36,230 nt of DNA, taken from positions 1 to 36,230 of the forward strand of contig JAJXWO010000033.1 of the NCBI GenBank assembly GCA_021781535.1, read 5' to 3'. The stretch comes from Deltaproteobacteria bacterium (GTDB lineage: Bacteria > Desulfobacterota > Desulfuromonadia > Geobacterales > Pseudopelobacteraceae). Made by a program: the position numbers and the translations under genes. This document shows, one piece after another, positions 33,112 through 36,230 of the stretch (positions are counted from its first letter, which is position 1; every line of letters begins with the position of its first letter). The notes beneath the pieces are model-generated. The model saw nothing but the letters and a program-made list of their open reading frames with translations. It searched no databases and had not been told where the DNA came from.

Positions 33112-33151
33112 GATAAAAAATGTCCCGCTGAATGAAGCGGGTTTTTTTATC
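33112..33151 (+). terminator. Rho-independent terminator of the pur-pyrE operon
   Basis: Stem CCCGCT (33124-33129) and AGCGGG (33136-33141), loop GAATGA, then seven T. The flanking GATAAAAAA and TTTTTTATC extend the helix, so it can work from either side. It sits 5 nt after the pyrE stop. Confidence 0.95.
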
Positions 33152-33271
33152 TGTGTCCGTCACTCAAAAATTGTTTGCCCGCTGATTGGCGGGGTGAACC
33201 TGGTTGCTGTGCCAGATAAGATTGCTTCATATCCAATAATTCGCAATCAGTTATGAAATAACGAATCCTCT

Positions 33272-34372
33272 ATGACCAAACAACGCCTCGACAAACTTGT
33301 TTTAGAACGTGGTCTGGCATTCTCGATAGAGAAGGCGCGTGCTCTGATTATGGCCGGTCAGGTAATCGTGGATGACCACACGGTTGACAAGGCAGGACAT
33401 CAGGTCATAATTGATGCTGAGATTCGTCTCAAGGGGGAGACCATCCCCTATGTCAGTCGTGGCGGGCTCAAACTGCGCAAGGCACTGGATGAGTTTGGTG
33501 TCGATGTCACAGGTCTGGTTGCTGTCGATGTCGGTTCTTCCACCGGCGGTTTTACTGATTGTCTCCTCCAGGCGGGGGCGGCCAGGGTCTTTGCCATCGA
33601 TGTCGGCTATGGCCAGCTGGCCTGGAAGCTGCAGCAGGACCCGCGTGTGGTCAGCATGGAGAAGACCAATATCCGCTATGTCACGCCGGATCAGCTTGAT
33701 GCCGTACCGGCAGTGGCGGTGATTGATGCCTCGTTCATTGCGCTGGCCAAGGTGCTTCCCGCCACGGTCGGCCTGTTACAACCGGGTGGCCGGATCATCG
33801 CCCTGATCAAGCCGCAGTTCGAGGTCGGCAAGGGTGAGGTAGGGAAGGGCGGGATCGTGCGCGACCCGGCAGCCCATGAAAAAGTTATCGAAGACGTCCG
33901 TCAGACCGCATCCGATCTAGGATTGACGGTTGCCGGGCTGTGTGAATCACCGATTACCGGGGCGGATGGCAACCGTGAGTTTTTGATATTGTTGCAAAAA
34001 CCGGATAATAAACAACAAGGGGGCAGCATGGAAAATTGTATTTTCTGCAAGATCATTTGTGGTGACATACCGTCAAATAAGGTGTTCGAGGATGATCACT
34101 TGCTCGTAATCGAAGATCTTAATCCCCAAGCACCGCTGCATCTTTTGTTGCTGCCGAAAAAACATTTTGTCAACTGCATCGATATGGCCGAACAGGATGA
34201 TGCACTGGTCGGATATGCCTTCAGGAAAGCCGGTGAGATTGCCTTCGAAAAGGGGTATGCCGGCTCCGGTTTCCGTATCGTACAGAACAACGGGGCGGGG
34301 GCGGGGCAGTCGGTCTTTCATATTCACTTTCACCTGCTGGCGGGGCGTGAATTCGCCTGGCCTCCAGGCTAG
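33272..34372 (+). CDS. tlyA: TlyA-type rRNA methyltransferase fused in frame to a HIT-family hydrolase
   Basis: One open frame of 366 residues holds two proteins that are normally separate. Residues 1-252 are TlyA: an S4 RNA-binding domain (KQRLDKLVLERGLAFSIEKA), RGGLKLRKAL, then an FtsJ-like methyltransferase with DVGSSTGGFTDCLLQ and LIKPQFEVGKGEVGKGGIV. TlyA proteins 2'-O-methylate 16S and/or 23S rRNA. Residues 253-366 are a complete HIT domain of the Hint/HinT type (ENCIFCKIICGDIPSNKVFE and the triad HIHFHLL) that hydrolyses purine nucleoside phosphoramidates. No stop codon separates them. The HIT part keeps its own SD and ATG at 34028. The fusion may be real, or two products may be made. 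The upstream gap 33152-33271 shows only a small CCCGC/GCGGG hairpin. Confidence 0.88.
   Translation: MTKQRLDKLVLERGLAFSIEKARALIMAGQVIVDDHTVDKAGHQVIIDAEIRLKGETIPYVSRGGLKLRKALDEFGVDVTGLVAVDVGSSTGGFTDCLLQAGAARVFAIDVGYGQLAWKLQQDPRVVSMEKTNIRYVTPDQLDAVPAVAVIDASFIALAKVLPATVGLLQPGGRIIALIKPQFEVGKGEVGKGGIVRDPAAHEKVIEDVRQTASDLGLTVAGLCESPITGADGNREFLILLQKPDNKQQGGSMENCIFCKIICGDIPSNKVFEDDHLLVIEDLNPQAPLHLLLLPKKHFVNCIDMAEQDDALVGYAFRKAGEIAFEKGYAGSGFRIVQNNGAGAGQSVFHIHFHLLAGREFAWPPG
34016..34372 (+). other. Internal start and HIT domain within the tlyA fusion
   Basis: AAGGGGG ends 4 nt before ATG 34028, in frame with the tlyA part. It would give a 114-residue stand-alone HinT-like protein starting MENCIFCKI, the normal length and N-terminus of the family. 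This supports internal initiation on the same mRNA. Confidence 0.65.
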
Positions 34373-34387
34373 GACGCGAGGAACGCC

Positions 34388-34912
34388 ATGAAAACATTTT
34401 TCTGTCTGGTTATTGTCCTGTTGCTGGCAACTCCGCTCTATGCAGAGACCTATTCATGGGTTGACGACAGCGGCACGTACAATTATACCGAAGATTATTC
34501 CAGTGTCCCGAAGAAGTATCAAAGGAAAGTAAAACGGCGCGAGGATATTCAGCAGGATATGAAGCCTCCGGTTGCGCCGGATCTTGAAGACAGGGCCGGG
34601 CAAACAGAAATAGCGGATGTAAAATCCGCTGGAGTTCCGGAAGGGAAAAATCGCCTGTATGGCGGCAAGAGCCGGGATGCCTGGCGCAAGGAAATGAATG
34701 CTCTTGAAGCGGAGCTGCACAGTATTGAACAGCATATGGAGCTGCTGAACAAGAAGATCCAGGATACGCCGTACAGTACCAAAGTTCAATTTGATATGAT
34801 GAAAAAAGAGTATGATGATAATCGGGCAACATATGACCAAAAATACAAAAATTACACCGGGTTGATTGAGACGATCCGTAAGGCGGGCATTGCGGTGGAA
34901 ATTAAAAAATAG
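34388..34912 (+). CDS. Exported DUF4124-type protein with a C-terminal coiled coil
   Basis: A 174-residue exported protein. A signal peptide (about 1-19, cleavage after LYA) is followed by a DUF4124 domain (ETYSWVDDSGTYNYTEDYSS). A charged linker and a long alpha-helical, probably coiled-coil segment (about 95-170, rich in E, K, M and L) follow. DUF4124 proteins are common exported or periplasmic proteins in Proteobacteria without a settled role. GAGGA about 6 nt upstream supports the ATG. It starts 15 nt after the tlyA-HIT gene, so they are probably co-transcribed, and it is closed by the hairpin at 34936. Confidence 0.8.
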   Translation: MKTFFCLVIVLLLATPLYAETYSWVDDSGTYNYTEDYSSVPKKYQRKVKRREDIQQDMKPPVAPDLEDRAGQTEIADVKSAGVPEGKNRLYGGKSRDAWRKEMNALEAELHSIEQHMELLNKKIQDTPYSTKVQFDMMKKEYDDNRATYDQKYKNYTGLIETIRKAGIAVEIKK

Positions 34913-34935
34913 AGCGGTACGCTGTTATTACCGAA

Positions 34936-34966
34936 GAGGCCCGCCGGATGTTCCGCCGGGCCTCTT
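34936..34966. terminator. Bidirectional terminator hairpin between DUF4124 and NRAMP genes
   Basis: AGAGGCCCG (34936-34944) pairs with CGGGCCTCT (34958-34966), extended by CGGA/TCCG inside with one C-C mismatch. TTT follows only briefly. It lies 23 nt after the DUF4124 stop and 22 nt beyond the convergent NRAMP stop. Confidence 0.75.
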
Positions 34967-34988
34967 TAGCGTTTGGCAGCACCCTGAT

Positions 34989-36230
34989 TCAAAATGACAT
35001 CAGCTGCTTGACCAACCCCGGGAATGCCATATCGATGGTCATGACTACTGTGAGTATTATCATTATGACAACGGTAAGCCAGGCGATGATGTTGAATACC
35101 GGACCATTGACATAGGTGCCCATAAGTTTTTTATCATTGATCAGCTTGATCATGAACATGAGTACAAAAGGCAGCACGGCACCGTTAACGACCTGCGAAA
35201 TGAACATGATTGCCATCAGCGGGGCATCAGGAATCAGGATCAAACCGGCACTTATGGCGATGATGATCGTGAATAGCCAGAAAAATTGCGGCGCCTGTTC
35301 GAAATCCTTATCGACACCTGATTCCCAGCCCATCCCTTCGCAAATGTAGTAGGCAGTGGAAAGCGGCAGAATACAGGCGGCAAAGAGTGAAGCGTTGAAG
35401 AGGCCGAAGGCAAACAGTGCCGAAGCGTGCTGGCCGACGAGTGGTTTCAGTGCCAATGCCGCATCGGCAGCGGTTTCGATCTTCAACCCGTGCAGATGGA
35501 TGCTTGCGGCACAGGCGACCATCATGAAGAAAGCAACTACAATGGCCATGATACAGCCGAAAATGACATCCACCCGCGAAAAATTGTACTGATCGGCCGT
35601 AATCCCTTTTTCAACGACTGCAGCCTGTTGATAGAACTGCATCCAGGGGGCGATGGTCGTGCCGACAATACCTATCAAGGTCATCAGATAGGCGCTGTCG
35701 GTTTTTAAAGTGGGAGTAACGGTTGCTTTCATGACGATAGGCCAGTTCGGCCCGGCCATAAAGGCGGCGATCGGATAGGCGATGTAAACTAGGCACGCTA
35801 CCAGGAAAACCTTCTCCACGACTTTGTAAGATCCCTTGACAATCAACAGCCAGACAAGAACTGAGCAGATCGGCACGGATATATATTTGCTGATGCCGAA
35901 AATCTCCAAACTGGCGGCAATACCGGCGAACTCGGATATGGAATTGCCCATATTGGTCAGCAGCAGGGCAATCATGACGTAAAAGGTGACCTTGACACCG
36001 AAAGATTCACGAATCAGGTCCGACAGGCCTTTGCCGGTTACAGCCCCCATGCGGGCGCACATCTCCTGGACAACGATCAGCGCAATCGTGGTGGGTATCA
36101 TCATCCATAAAATGGAATAGCCATAATTGGCAGCGGCCAGAGAATAGGTGGTGATGCCACCGGCGTCATTATCAACATTAGCAGTGATGATGCCCGGCCC
36201 GAGAATGGCCAGAAAGATCATGAAATTTCG
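34989..36230 (-). CDS. NRAMP-family transporter with a divergent metal site (5' end outside the window)
   Basis: A polytopic membrane protein of at least 413 residues, about 11 helices, of the NRAMP/SLC11 superfamily. TM1 carries LGPGIITANVDNDAGG where the canonical metal-binding motif is DPGN. TM6 carries GTTIAPWMQFYQQA where canonical members have MPH. Thus two core metal ligands (Asn and Met) are replaced by Ala and Ala-Pro-Trp. The fold call is good, but manganese or iron transport should not be assumed; magnesium or another substrate is possible. The frame stays open to the window edge (R-N-F before the first Met at 36221), so the true start lies beyond 36230. It converges with the DUF4124 gene. 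Confidence 0.85.
   Translation of the reverse strand, partial: RNFMIFLAILGPGIITANVDNDAGGITTYSLAAANYGYSILWMMIPTTIALIVVQEMCARMGAVTGKGLSDLIRESFGVKVTFYVMIALLLTNMGNSISEFAGIAASLEIFGISKYISVPICSVLVWLLIVKGSYKVVEKVFLVACLVYIAYPIAAFMAGPNWPIVMKATVTPTLKTDSAYLMTLIGIVGTTIAPWMQFYQQAAVVEKGITADQYNFSRVDVIFGCIMAIVVAFFMMVACAASIHLHGLKIETAADAALALKPLVGQHASALFAFGLFNASLFAACILPLSTAYYICEGMGWESGVDKDFEQAPQFFWLFTIIIAISAGLILIPDAPLMAIMFISQVVNGAVLPFVLMFMIKLINDKKLMGTYVNGPVFNIIAWLTVVIMIILTVVMTIDMAFPGLVKQLMSF

Overview
The window reads as a chromosomal segment of a Desulfuromonadia/Geobacterales bacterium (Geobacter, Trichlorobacter or Pelobacter-like). This is an inference from gene content and style: pyruvate carboxylase beside branched-chain aminotransferase, a DUF134/NifX-type pair, a membrane-bound DgkA-PAP2 lipid enzyme, a split PurSL/PurQ FGAM synthetase, an Fe-S type PurF and many small secreted or Cys-rich proteins. 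Shine-Dalgarno sites are strong (AAGGAG type), base composition is balanced, and coding density is high. No rRNA, tRNA, CRISPR array, insertion sequence, integrase of a mobile element or prophage was seen.

Layout. 1-5.1 kb: a small Cys-motif protein and ilvE on the minus strand, diverging from pyc. 5.2-7.6 kb: an O-methyltransferase (+), a VF530/DUF2132 protein (-) and a GT4 glycosyltransferase (-). 7.6-13 kb: glnD with a near-perfect sigma-70 promoter, then a module of a NifX-like protein, a DUF134 regulator and a NifU/IscU-like scaffold, then xerD. 13-16.6 kb: the pgpH-ybeY-dgkA operon, in the same order as Bacillus subtilis yqfF-yqfG-dgkA, with long overlaps between genes. 16.6-20 kb: a periplasmic glutaredoxin-like protein, a Pro/Tyr-rich secreted protein with a glycine-zipper lipoprotein, and an MCP-like transducer. 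20-22 kb: asnS and a DUF503 protein. 22-33.1 kb: a long operon-like run of a metallo-beta-lactamase-fold nuclease, purB, mscS-type channel, purSL, recQ, purQ, purF and pyrE, closed by an excellent Rho-independent terminator. 33.2-36.2 kb: a tlyA-HIT gene fusion, a DUF4124 protein, and a convergent NRAMP-family transporter that runs off the right edge.

How the genes fit together. The purB-to-pyrE run supplies several purine steps (adenylosuccinate lyase, FGAM synthetase in two chains, PRPP amidotransferase) and the orotate step of pyrimidine synthesis. A DNA helicase and a mechanosensitive channel are embedded in the same transcription unit. GlnD is the nitrogen-status uridylyltransferase. PgpH (c-di-AMP hydrolysis), YbeY (rRNA processing) and DgkA-PAP2 (lipid recycling) form the conserved housekeeping triplet.

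No large new defence or biosynthetic system is visible. The most interesting signals are local. The conserved N-terminus of DgkA has no standard start codon in frame and sits in the -1 frame of ybeY directly after a GTTAAAC heptamer with an SD-like element upstream, which could mean programmed frameshifting, a non-AUG start or a sequence error. TlyA and a HIT hydrolase are joined in one frame while the HIT part keeps its own SD and ATG. A 19-bp inverted repeat before the scaffold gene pairs fully (with G-U) only as minus-strand RNA. The glnD promoter has a perfect dyad filling the -35/-10 spacer, with more CTGAC half-sites upstream. The NRAMP protein lacks the usual metal-site residues.
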